From Candidatus Hemicellulosilyticus sp. P3 (GTDB lineage Bacteria; Bacteroidota; Bacteroidia; Bacteroidales; P3): DNA of 36,542 nucleotides. The position numbers and the translations under genes were made by a program. Below the pieces are notes generated by a model. The model was not told where the DNA came from. It ran no database searches and saw only the letters and a program-made list of their open reading frames with translations. How positions within the stretch are numbered: position 1 is the stretch's first letter; every line of letters begins with the position of its first letter. Shown here one piece after another: positions 23,797 through 31,018 of the stretch. The stretch lies in the NCBI GenBank assembly GCA_001543385.1, contig LPNH01000023.1:1-36542 (forward strand), written 5' to 3'.

Positions 23797-24387
23797 TTAC
23801 TGCTTGGGATGAAGTTTGCGGTAGAACTTTACGCCTCTTACAAGGGAGCCGAAGTCGGATTTCTGGACATGCGAGGAACGGATATAGCCATCGCGATGGA
23901 CGGTGAACTCCAGCATCTTGCTAATAAGGGGCTTGCGGTAGGTAGCGGTTACCGTTTCCAGTTTATCGGCATTGGGAAATCCGAAACAGAGGCAACCCTT
24001 TATCTCCATGCTGCTGTTTTTTGGCTGTTTGAACAGGGCATTCAGGCTTTCCATTGTCTTCTGGGCTTCTTCCAAGTTGTCGCCAAGGGGAATGAATAGT
24101 TCGAAGGCGGGGTCAATATTGACCTGCACGATATCATCGCCGAAACCGAGATGTCCCACGGAGAGCCAATAATGATGCGCTCCGTCTTCTGAGGGTGAAT
24201 CGAAGACCTCGCGTATTTCTGCGCCGCCGTTCAGTAATTGGCTCAGTGAGCTAAGAAAATCGGCATCTCCCGTATCTCCGTCAGCCTCGATGGAGACGAT
24301 TTCGTTCCTCTGGGGAATTTTGGAAAGCTGGGCAAATGATGCGAAGCTTACTGCTAAGAGCAGAGCGATAGTAAGTAAACGTTTCAT
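23797..24387 (-). CDS. Secreted protein of unknown function
   Basis: The protein has 196 residues from the ATG at 24387. The N-terminus MKRLLTIALLLAVSFASFAQ is a type I signal peptide cleaved before or after Gln20. The start 33 bases upstream would put charged residues and a second methionine before the signal, so it is less likely. The mature part is acidic at first, then basic near the C-terminus (FYRKLHPKQ), with two strand-rich segments. It may be a small periplasmic protein, but no family motif is recognised. It starts 57 bases after the HAD gene and ends three bases before the VanX-like gene. Confidence 0.75.
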   Translation of the reverse strand: MKRLLTIALLLAVSFASFAQLSKIPQRNEIVSIEADGDTGDADFLSSLSQLLNGGAEIREVFDSPSEDGAHHYWLSVGHLGFGDDIVQVNIDPAFELFIPLGDNLEEAQKTMESLNALFKQPKNSSMEIKGCLCFGFPNADKLETVTATYRKPLISKMLEFTVHRDGYIRSSHVQKSDFGSLVRGVKFYRKLHPKQ

Positions 24388-24444
24388 AAGATGTGCTAAT
24401 AATTTTGTTGTCAGAGGCACTTCTGTTTCATTACTTAACCTTTG

Positions 24445-25500
24445 TCAAAAGACGAAATCCACTTTCTTTACGCCGGGACCATAGATGGTCTTGAAATCGT
24501 CCCGCATTGAGATGACGTGATAGCCGGCTTCTTTCCACTGCTGCCCAAGTTTAAGGGCTTTTTCTCTGTTGGCGTGGTCGCGGGCATCGTCATCGGCAAT
24601 GAGCATGAAGGCGGCCGATTTCAGGGAATTGCTTAAGGCAAAATTGTGCATGGCGCTGTCGCCGCCGCTGTTGCCGAAGGACAGGACGGGCGTCTTGCCG
24701 ATTTCCTGCTGAATCTGGAGGACCTTGTTGGTCTTGAGGTTTTTGATGATCAGCTCGTCGGTACGGACAAGGTTTTCTTCCTTGCCGTAGGTGTGGTTGA
24801 CGCCGGGTTCATCTCCCTGGCCGCTGGACTGGAGTTTCACGTCCATTCCGATAACCCGGTTGGGCTGAATGCCGATAGCCTCCACTAGTGCACGGACGAT
24901 GAAGCGGTCGGACCCTGAAACCACATAGTAGGTGAAGCCATTGGCTTTCAGGTAATCGAACACTTCCAGCATGGGCTTGTAGAAGCTCTCTCCGTATGTC
25001 ATGCCGGTGAATCCGTTGGCGGGCTTGGCTGCGTAGGCCTTGACATATGCATCAAACTGAGCCACCGTCATTCCGGCGTAGGCCTTGGCTGCGGCCCTGG
25101 CGTGGATCATGTCGAAGCCGCTCGGGAGTGCTTTTCCATTACGGACAAAGTCACGGATGGCCTGTGCCGCCTCCTTGACATCCTCAGGGGCCTTGTCTTT
25201 ATAGGCGGGATCGTCCAGGGCGCGGTACTCCAGGAGGTTGTATTCGAAGTAGCTGGGATAGAGTTCGCCCACGAAGGTGCCGTCCATATCGAAGGTGGCG
25301 ATGCGGTCCTCTTCCTTGATATAGTTGGTCGACTTAGGATTGGTTACATCCTGAACATATTCCTGAAGGGCCGTGAGGGCCTCACAGTCGTTCCACAGGG
25401 TGAAGTAGTCCTTCGGTGCCAGAGTCTCCGGATCATTTTTGTTGCAGCCGGCCAGTATGCCGGTTATGGCAATGAAAAAAAGTAGAAAGTGTTTACGCAT
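24445..25500 (-). CDS. HAD-superfamily phosphatase, lipoprotein
   Basis: The protein has 351 residues. The lipobox ILAGC puts the lipidated cysteine at 19, followed by NKNDP. HAD motif I is D71-M-D73-G-T, motif II is the serine in YYVVSGSD, and the late acidic motif is in LSFGNSGGDSAMH. This is a complete catalytic set for an aspartate-based phosphohydrolase. Exported lipoprotein HADs in Bacteroidota are likely to dephosphorylate extracellular metabolites or act as phosphoserine-phosphatase-like enzymes; the substrate is not known. It starts four bases after the DUF3089 gene stop. Confidence 0.85.
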   Translation of the reverse strand: MRKHFLLFFIAITGILAGCNKNDPETLAPKDYFTLWNDCEALTALQEYVQDVTNPKSTNYIKEEDRIATFDMDGTFVGELYPSYFEYNLLEYRALDDPAYKDKAPEDVKEAAQAIRDFVRNGKALPSGFDMIHARAAAKAYAGMTVAQFDAYVKAYAAKPANGFTGMTYGESFYKPMLEVFDYLKANGFTYYVVSGSDRFIVRALVEAIGIQPNRVIGMDVKLQSSGQGDEPGVNHTYGKEENLVRTDELIIKNLKTNKVLQIQQEIGKTPVLSFGNSGGDSAMHNFALSNSLKSAAFMLIADDDARDHANREKALKLGQQWKEAGYHVISMRDDFKTIYGPGVKKVDFVF

Positions 25501-25504
25501 ATTT

Positions 25505-26509
25505 TCAGAGTTGTTTTACATGGAAAGTGGCTTTATTCTGTTTGCTATTTCTCCACGCCCAGGCCCGCACGGCAATGTTGCGTGCAAGGCAATCGCTGTA
25601 GAGCCATGGCTCGCAGCTGTGGATGTCGCCCACGTTGATGAAGTCGCGGTAGGGCGCATACTCCGATCCGCTGTAGCCGGTGACAACGAGCACATGGTAC
25701 TCCGGCGAGACGGCTACGGTGATGGTGTCGTGCAGCGTGGCAGGAGTGGCGTCGGTGCGCCAGTTCACGGGGTTGATGCAGATGTCGGAAGCGGCGATGA
25801 CGCTCTTGATGTATTTCACGTCCTTCACCGTGTTGTAGCAGATGGTGACTCCCGTGTCGGTCTCGCCCTCGGCGGGACGGATGTGCGGGCACTGCGCCAT
25901 GTCGGCCTTGGTCACCTTGTAGCCCAGGACGTATGCGGCAGCCAGCTGTGAATAGGTCTCGTCGCTCATGTGTTTCAGCAGTTCCACCATGGCCCTGCCG
26001 CCCTGGCTGAAGCCTGCAATGATGAGCGGGCGGCTATGGTCGCGCCGAGCCTGGAAATGGTCGAAGGCCTTGCAGACATCGTCCATTGCGAGTGCGACGC
26101 GCCGGGAAATGGTGTCCTCGTCCTGCGTCACCCAGGCATCTATGGTGGTATGGCGGTAGTATGGGGCAAAGAATCGGTTGCCGGGCGACATATAGGTCGC
26201 CACTTTGCTTATTTCCGTCGCCATATGCTCGCGGTGCGTGGCGTTCCACACATCGGCGTAGTGGCACAGCCGCCCGTCATCGGTGGTCCAGTCCTCCTCC
26301 CATGTCGAGACCACATAGAACACATCGGCTCCCGTGCCGTCGGCATCTCCATCGGCCGTAATCCACATCGAGGGATTGTCGTAGTCAGGCTCCTTGGGCA
26401 CGTATGGCTGCTCCAGCCCGCCGCTTTTACTGTTGCAGCAGGCAACCATGCCTGCGCCGCAGATGATGGCAAGGATGGCGGCGAGCATCCAGAATCTTTT
26501 CTGTTTCAT
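25505..26509 (-). CDS. DUF3089-type alpha/beta hydrolase, lipoprotein
   Basis: The protein has 334 residues from the ATG at 26509; a TTG one codon earlier is less likely, because the shared signal peptide starts at MKQKR. The lipobox is MVAC-C (Cys24). The mature part fits DUF3089: an early VFYVVSTW strand, R-F-F-A-P-Y-Y-R, and the nucleophile elbow G-F-S-Q-G-G in IIAGFSQGGRAMVELL, with late Asp and His in the GYSGSEYAP...GDIHS region. It is probably an esterase or lipase acting at the cell surface or periplasm; the substrate is unknown. Its start overlaps the stop of the truncated gene upstream by one base (TGATG). Confidence 0.85.
   Translation of the reverse strand: MKQKRFWMLAAILAIICGAGMVACCNSKSGGLEQPYVPKEPDYDNPSMWITADGDADGTGADVFYVVSTWEEDWTTDDGRLCHYADVWNATHREHMATEISKVATYMSPGNRFFAPYYRHTTIDAWVTQDEDTISRRVALAMDDVCKAFDHFQARRDHSRPLIIAGFSQGGRAMVELLKHMSDETYSQLAAAYVLGYKVTKADMAQCPHIRPAEGETDTGVTICYNTVKDVKYIKSVIAASDICINPVNWRTDATPATLHDTITVAVSPEYHVLVVTGYSGSEYAPYRDFINVGDIHSCEPWLYSDCLARNIAVRAWAWRNSKQNKATFHVKQL
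26454..26509 (-). repeat. 56-base signal-peptide repeat, copy C (diverged)
   Basis: This copy differs from copies A and B at five positions. Here it begins the DUF3089 hydrolase gene. Confidence 0.85.
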
Positions 26510-26703
26510 CAATCAGCTGTGTCCTCGGCCTTGAACTCTTTGTTGATTTTCGGCAGAATCTTGCCGATGCGCATCATCTCGTAGTCGTAGGTGGGCGACT
26601 GGCGGTTGATGCCCGTGCCCTTGGGCTGCTTCGCCTTCAGGTTCTGCCAGAGGGCATTTATCTTGGCGGTACCATCAATGTCGGCGGTGCGATATACGCT
26701 CAT
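26509..26703 (-). pseudogene. Truncated 3' part of a gene, cut by a transposase relic
   Basis: The last 64 residues read as an ordinary basic protein end (MSVYRTADIDGTAKINALWQ to KAEDTAD). Upstream, from about 26740, the frame runs through DNA that codes for a transposase on the other strand, so the original 5' end is missing. The stop overlaps the DUF3089 gene start, which shows it was once a cotranscribed neighbour. The family is not recognised. Confidence 0.5.
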
Positions 26704-26739
26704 GTCGTGATAGACTGGATCTTCTTTCTCCTCGTCGGC

Positions 26740-27201
26740 TCCCTCTGCGACAACATCGCACGTGTCTGGAGGGAGCACTTGCAGGAGCAATACCCGGATG
26801 CCCACACCCTCGTTATCCTGTGAGACGGCGAAGGCTCGAACTCCAGCTCCCACAGAATCGTCAAGCAGGATCTTATGGACCTTGCCAACAAACTGGGTAT
26901 CAGGCTTCTTATGGTTCATTATCCTCCGTACTGTTCCAAGTTCAATCCCATTGAACACCGGCTCTTCTCGCAAATCACACGCTGTTGGAACGGCGCGCCA
27001 CTTCTGAACTTGCAGAATGCCGCTGACCGGGCCGCGATGACCACCACGAAGAAGGGATTGAAGGTACATGTTCACATTAACTCGAAAAACTATGACATCA
27101 AGCGACCGATTGATGAATCGTACCAGAAGAGGCTTGCCAGGCAGGTTGTCTTCGCCCCGGAACTCGGTAAGTGGAACGACCTCGTCAAACCGGCCAACTG
27201 A
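26740..27201 (+). pseudogene. ISAzo13-family transposase relic
   Basis: The plus strand encodes the C-terminal third of an ISAzo13-type DDE transposase. It starts near C-D-N-I-A-R-V-W-R-E-H-L, with a TGA stop before D-G-E-G-S-N, then HYPPYCSKFNPIEHRLFSQ, where the PIEH glutamate would be the last catalytic acid. It ends KWNDLVKPAN at 27201. The 5' two thirds, the first catalytic Asp and both insertion-sequence ends are missing. It lies between a truncated gene and the orphaned 3' end of a lipoprotein gene, so it probably marks a deletion joint. Confidence 0.8.
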
Positions 27202-27232
27202 TGCAACTTATTTTTTACACATTACTAACTGA

Positions 27233-27265
27233 CTAATACACAAAGGCCGGGCGGACAAAGCCAAA
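27233..27265 (-). pseudogene. Orphan last codons of a second lectin-like lipoprotein gene
   Basis: On the minus strand the codons before the TAG at 27233 read F-G-F-V-R-P-A-F-V-Y. This closely parallels the ending N-V-R-P-C-F-A-Y of the lipoprotein gene just upstream and the usual VRP-x-x-V-Y ending of the family. Nothing else of that gene remains; the transposase relic ends 32 bases away. Confidence 0.5.
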
Positions 27266-27281
27266 GCAATCGATTAAGGTT

Positions 27282-28712
27282 TCAATAGGCAAAGCAGGGG
27301 CGCACGTTGACGATGGTAATACCATCGCCGCCCGTTGTTTTGGAACTGCTGCCCCACTGTTCCTCACCGTTATAAAACACATAAAACCAGGCGTAATTAA
27401 CATATGCGCCGGTGTTAACAGTTGTCGACGACCAATAGACAGCATAATCAGCCCCGTTCTTTTGCAGCATTTCACGCGCTTTGGGCATCATCGCATTAAA
27501 CTGGCCTTTTGACGGAAGGAACCACCCCGAAGCGCCGTCCGGACGGGCTGTCGCATATTCCCAGGCGGCTTCCAATGCCGGGTAATCATCCGAGTGATAC
27601 GCAGTGCAGATGGCAAGGCCGTTCATCGCGGATGCATCGGCAAACGCAGGATCGATACGGTCACTCATAGAGGCGCTCGGCTTCCACACAAAAGACGCAT
27701 CCGCTCCGCCTGCGCTTTCAAGTGAGAGCACGAGTATGCGGGAGCCTGGTGCCGCGACCTCGACGTCGGAAGATGAGGAGATGAATGTTATGCGTCCGAC
27801 GGCGTCAGAGGGCTTTGAATAAGTAATACTCCCGTCCGGGCGTACGTACCAACCGAGCCAGCCAGAGCAGTCCTCCCCGAACGCGGCCTTTATTTTGAGC
27901 CACTCGAGCGTGTTGGTAGCACCGTACTCCTCGAGGGCTACGCTTACAGTATAATACGTTCCGTTTACGAACGAGGTCGGGACAAAGTTGCCGTTATGAG
28001 AGTATCTGTAAATCTTGGAGCCGGTGGTTGCAGTAAGCGTCAAAGGCACCATGTCCAGAGTTCTTCCGGGAATCGCGAGATAGAAAACGTTGGTAGCCGA
28101 TGATGGGATGGCAGTGAACGTTTCCCCGTTTATTGACATGCTGAATCCGGTGGCATACAGATCGCTGTAATCATTGCTTTTGTCCTTCAGCCGGAACCTG
28201 ACTATGGACTGCTGGTTGGCAAAAGACGCATTGGTTGTCGTTACCGATGTCCCGTCAACCGTTGCGGTGACGGTGGCCGTGGCATAGTCGCACACTTTGT
28301 CAATGCTTCCCTCTCCGCCGGTCAGTGTTCCGTCCTGACGGGAGTAATTATTGCTGAGGTACTTGAGAAGAAGCTCCTCCCCGTCGGAGGGGAGCGAAGT
28401 CAGCGTCCCGCTGAAAGTCGTGCTGCTTCCGCTTGTCTGGGCGGAGAGCTGACCATATTGCCTGGAGGAGCCGTCGCTAGTCCAGACAGTTATGACATCT
28501 CCGGCAGTCCAGGTGGACACAATCCTGGGCGAGGTCGCAGATGTGTCTTCCTCCAGGGCTCTGGTATATACCCTGGAGGCATTGACTGTCATAGTATAGA
28601 CCTGCGGAGCGGGTTCCCCCTCAGACTCCGGGTCGGCTTTGCTGCAGGAAACCGCCAGCGCAACAGCCAGGAAAACTGCGAGGATAAAACTATATAAAGT
28701 ATTGTATTTCAT
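27282..28712 (-). CDS. Fimbrillin-like lipoprotein with C-terminal lectin-type (FGE/DUF1566-like) domain
   Basis: The protein has 476 residues from the ATG at 28712. The lipobox is LAVSC (Cys23), followed by S-K-A-D-P-E-S-E. Residues about 30-285 resemble the fimbrillin-like domains of Bacteroidales surface proteins: an early threonine-rich strand, STWTAGDVITVWT, and F-V-N-G-T-Y-Y. The last 190 residues fit a C-type-lectin-like fold of the Fib-succ-major/DUF1566 kind: A-S-G-W-F-L-P-S-K-G-Q, YWSST, and the terminal VRPCFAY. It is probably a surface adhesin. It lies in one transcript with the 46-residue peptide (16 bases upstream) and the AraC-type regulator. Confidence 0.78.
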   Translation of the reverse strand: MKYNTLYSFILAVFLAVALAVSCSKADPESEGEPAPQVYTMTVNASRVYTRALEEDTSATSPRIVSTWTAGDVITVWTSDGSSRQYGQLSAQTSGSSTTFSGTLTSLPSDGEELLLKYLSNNYSRQDGTLTGGEGSIDKVCDYATATVTATVDGTSVTTTNASFANQQSIVRFRLKDKSNDYSDLYATGFSMSINGETFTAIPSSATNVFYLAIPGRTLDMVPLTLTATTGSKIYRYSHNGNFVPTSFVNGTYYTVSVALEEYGATNTLEWLKIKAAFGEDCSGWLGWYVRPDGSITYSKPSDAVGRITFISSSSDVEVAAPGSRILVLSLESAGGADASFVWKPSASMSDRIDPAFADASAMNGLAICTAYHSDDYPALEAAWEYATARPDGASGWFLPSKGQFNAMMPKAREMLQKNGADYAVYWSSTTVNTGAYVNYAWFYVFYNGEEQWGSSSKTTGGDGITIVNVRPCFAY

Positions 28713-28728
28713 AATGCGAACTCCCCCT

Positions 28729-28869
28729 TTAATAATTCCAGAAATACTCTCCATCTTTTTGATAATCGTCGCGTGTGCTTTGAGTTTCTTCGCTCACGCA
28801 CAATAAGCCCTCAAGTTTTACTGTAAATACAGTGCTCTCAGGCGTGGTGTAAATCAGTTTCGTTTTCAT
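28729..28869 (-). CDS. 46-residue peptide in the regulator-lipoprotein operon
   Basis: This small gene (ATG at 28869, TAA at 28729) encodes a peptide beginning MKTKLIYTTPESTVFTVKLE. It fits the plan of short Bacteroidales peptides that begin K-x-x-Y-x-x-P-E and continue into a V-x-L-E-G strand and an acidic, aromatic tail, here D-D-Y-Q-K-D-G-E-Y-F-W-N-Y. It is four bases after the regulator stop and 16 before the lipoprotein start, on the same strand, so it is very likely translated. There is no signal peptide. The function is unknown. Confidence 0.7.
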   Translation of the reverse strand: MKTKLIYTTPESTVFTVKLEGLLCVSEETQSTRDDYQKDGEYFWNY

Positions 28870-28873
28870 TTTT

Positions 28874-30544
28874 TTATTTTTTCAAATCTTTAGCAAATTC
28901 GCTTGGGGTCTTCCCGGTGATAGCCAGGAAGGAACGCTGCAGGGAGCGAACGGTGTAGAATCCACTGCTATCGGCCAGTTCCGCAATGGAGATATCAGGA
29001 TTTTCACTGAGGAGATCCAGCGCACGGCGGATACGAAGGCCTTTGATATAGTCGGGAAAACTGATGCCAGGGGCTGCATCTGCAAGCATCTTGTCTATCT
29101 CGTAAGGGGATTTGCCAAGAATGGCGGAAATCTTCTGGCGGTTAAGGCCCTTGTCCAGATAAAGTTCGCGCCCTTCTATGACATCCTTCAACGTGAGAGC
29201 GGCTTCAGGAGCATCGGAGGCGTCTTTATGTGTCTGCATATCGGCAATGATGGACACCTGGCGCTGGATGGAACTGAGACTCTTTTTCAGCGATTCACTT
29301 TCCTGACGATGGGCACGGTTTCTTGACAGGAGCAGCACCAACAGAAGGCCTGTGGCAAGGATGAAGATGGTGATTAGGACAAATATAAGCCTCTGGTTCT
29401 GCCTGAGGACCCGGGTAGTGTCTTCCAACTTGAAGCGATAGCGCTGCACATCGTACTTCGCGGAATTGGTGAAGGTGCCTTCGAATCGCTCTTTCTGCTC
29501 AAGCTGCCTGCTAAGAGAGTTGTAGATTTCCTGGTATTCGCGGGCCTTTTCGCTCATTCCGGCGTTAGTGCAGGCTTCCAGAAGTCGGGCGATACGCATC
29601 CTGTAGGAGCGGCTTACCGTATCCGGCTCGGTGAAAGGGAGTTCGTCCCGGTAGATATCCAGGATCTTGTCCGGCTGCCCGGCGGCGGCATAGTAATCGA
29701 CAAGTTGGGTCTGGCCGTCCGTAGTGAGGCAGTAACTGCGGGTGCAGGCCTTTTCAAATGCCTGCAAGGCGGAATCCGACGATCCAGTGTAGGAATATCC
29801 GATTGCCCGGTGGATGTCCAGGTAGAAGCGGCAGCGATCGATATAGGAGCTGTCCATACCAGGAAAGGAGCGCTCCATATCAGAGACACGCTTTTCGTAG
29901 TCGGTACAGGCCGAAAGGACGGCATCCCAGTCCTTTTTTCCCTGCAAATCGTTGAGGTACTGTCCATAAAAGTAGATGAGGTGGCCATATTCCTCTTCGC
30001 TCGAAGCAAGGGATGAGGCTTTCTTCAAGGCACCGCACATCATTTCGAAACCGTCGTCTTCCTCTCCTATGTCAACGAGGGCGTTACCGACAAGAAAGTC
30101 AAAGGCGTTCTCTTCGAAAGCCTTCCCGGCTTTATGGGCACATTCCTTACCTTGCGTGCAAGTGGCGAGGAGCTCCGTGAAATCGCGGCCACTGCGGAGG
30201 ACGGTGGCAAGGTGGTAGAGGAGCTGCGTCCGCACAGCAGGATCCCGGGCTTCCTCCAGTTCGAGTGCCTTCCTCATAAACCCAGCTGCGGCGGCATAAT
30301 TTTCCGTGTGGAGATAGGTTAACCGGGCGCGGAGGGTATGGGCCGTATAGGCGCTCAGTTGCCCGCTCCGGAGACCTTCGTCGGCAAGACGCATAGCCTC
30401 TTCATAGTCCGTCATTGCCACTTCCTGGATGTGCGATAACGTATATGCTCCACTGGGGACGGAGTCTGTTGCCTGACCCTTCGGAGAGGAACAGGAGACA
30501 ACAGCAAACGTCAGGGCAAAAAGGATATAAAGCACATTTCTCAT
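28874..30544 (-). CDS. TPR-transmembrane-AraC regulator
   Basis: The protein has 556 residues from the ATG at 30544. An N-terminal signal with lipobox-like AVVSC (Cys18) leads into TPR-like helical repeats (about 30-350), a transmembrane segment (about 385-406), a short coiled coil, and an AraC-type DNA-binding domain (about 455-553). The DNA-binding domain has two helix-turn-helix units, the second with SIAELADSSGFYTVRSLQRSF. This layout is a known Bacteroidota type of one-protein membrane-bound transcription regulator. It is the first gene of the unit with the small peptide and fimbrillin-like lipoprotein and probably controls them. Confidence 0.87.
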   Translation of the reverse strand: MRNVLYILFALTFAVVSCSSPKGQATDSVPSGAYTLSHIQEVAMTDYEEAMRLADEGLRSGQLSAYTAHTLRARLTYLHTENYAAAAGFMRKALELEEARDPAVRTQLLYHLATVLRSGRDFTELLATCTQGKECAHKAGKAFEENAFDFLVGNALVDIGEEDDGFEMMCGALKKASSLASSEEEYGHLIYFYGQYLNDLQGKKDWDAVLSACTDYEKRVSDMERSFPGMDSSYIDRCRFYLDIHRAIGYSYTGSSDSALQAFEKACTRSYCLTTDGQTQLVDYYAAAGQPDKILDIYRDELPFTEPDTVSRSYRMRIARLLEACTNAGMSEKAREYQEIYNSLSRQLEQKERFEGTFTNSAKYDVQRYRFKLEDTTRVLRQNQRLIFVLITIFILATGLLLVLLLSRNRAHRQESESLKKSLSSIQRQVSIIADMQTHKDASDAPEAALTLKDVIEGRELYLDKGLNRQKISAILGKSPYEIDKMLADAAPGISFPDYIKGLRIRRALDLLSENPDISIAELADSSGFYTVRSLQRSFLAITGKTPSEFAKDLKK

Positions 30545-30800
30545 ATTGAAGAGGTCTGTTTTTGAAAGCAAAGTTTATTATTTTCCAGCAAAAAAAAAGA
30601 CCAAATCAGCGGAAATTTCGGGTTGTGTTGAAATAATATCGCACAATTTGAAAAATTGTCGCATATCCAGAGAATGATGCTTGCTGACAATAGCAATCCG
30701 AGAGCATCGTTCACGCCCAACGGCCGGCTGCTAGAAATTAGCAAGATGCCTGGTACAAACGGCGAAAAAGGGATGAGGTTCTTCCCGCTCCAAGAATCGA
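30545..30800. other. Intergenic region upstream of the AraC-type regulator
   Basis: These 256 bases hold an AT-rich stretch at 30545-30660 with a nine-A run, a TTTG-like element and TAAACTTTG, a poor match to the -7 consensus because the spacing is three bases instead of two. The palindrome at 30643-30659 also lies here. Beyond 30660 I see no convincing gene; short frames there lack family features. A GCTA-GAAAT-TAGC hairpin lies near 30730. Confidence 0.4.
30643..30659. promoter_or_regulatory. Palindrome upstream of the regulator gene
   Basis: ACAATTT-GAA-AAATTGT is a perfect 7+3+7 inverted repeat about 100 bases upstream of the regulator ATG. The site and spacing would suit autoregulation by the AraC-type protein or another dimeric factor, but there is no direct evidence. 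Confidence 0.35.
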
Positions 30801-31004
30801 CTACTCCGACTTGTCGGAGATCTTATGTTCAAGCCTCTTCAGGCGATTCCGGTCGTAGACCTTCTTGGATTTATGGACGGCCTTCCGGAAGGAGACAGGC
30901 CGACCGTGCTCGGCGATCTCTTCGAGCCGGGCAGCCCTGCGGTTGGCGAGCATGAAGTCCGCCTCGGTGATCCGCAGCTTCTTCGATTTCTTCCTTTGTT
31001 TCAC
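30801..31004 (-). CDS. Small basic protein of unknown function
   Basis: The protein has 67 residues and a GTG start, 14 bases after the stop of the AAA/DUF4143 gene. It is very rich in Lys and Arg (KQRKKSKKLR near the start, HKSKKVYDRNRLKRL near the end) with a central A-D-F-M-L-A-N-R-R-A-A-R segment, and is probably helical. Coding is supported by its place directly behind a gene on the same strand and by its coherent composition. A CTCCGAC/GTCGGAG hairpin overlaps the last codons. It may bind nucleic acid, but that is only suggested by charge. Confidence 0.65.
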   Translation of the reverse strand: MKQRKKSKKLRITEADFMLANRRAARLEEIAEHGRPVSFRKAVHKSKKVYDRNRLKRLEHKISDKSE

Positions 31005-31018
31005 GACTTCAATCCTGG

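Noticed and set aside
26509..27075. 188-residue minus-strand frame as one gene
   Set aside because: Its N-terminal two thirds is antisense to the transposase relic. Only the last about 64 codons look genuine.
27282..28712. Diversity-generating retroelement
   Set aside because: No reverse transcriptase, template repeat or accessory gene is visible in the window, so only the lectin-like target resemblance remains.
30656..30955. 99-residue plus-strand frame near the small basic protein
   Set aside because: No motif, and it overlaps the coherent minus-strand 67-residue gene.
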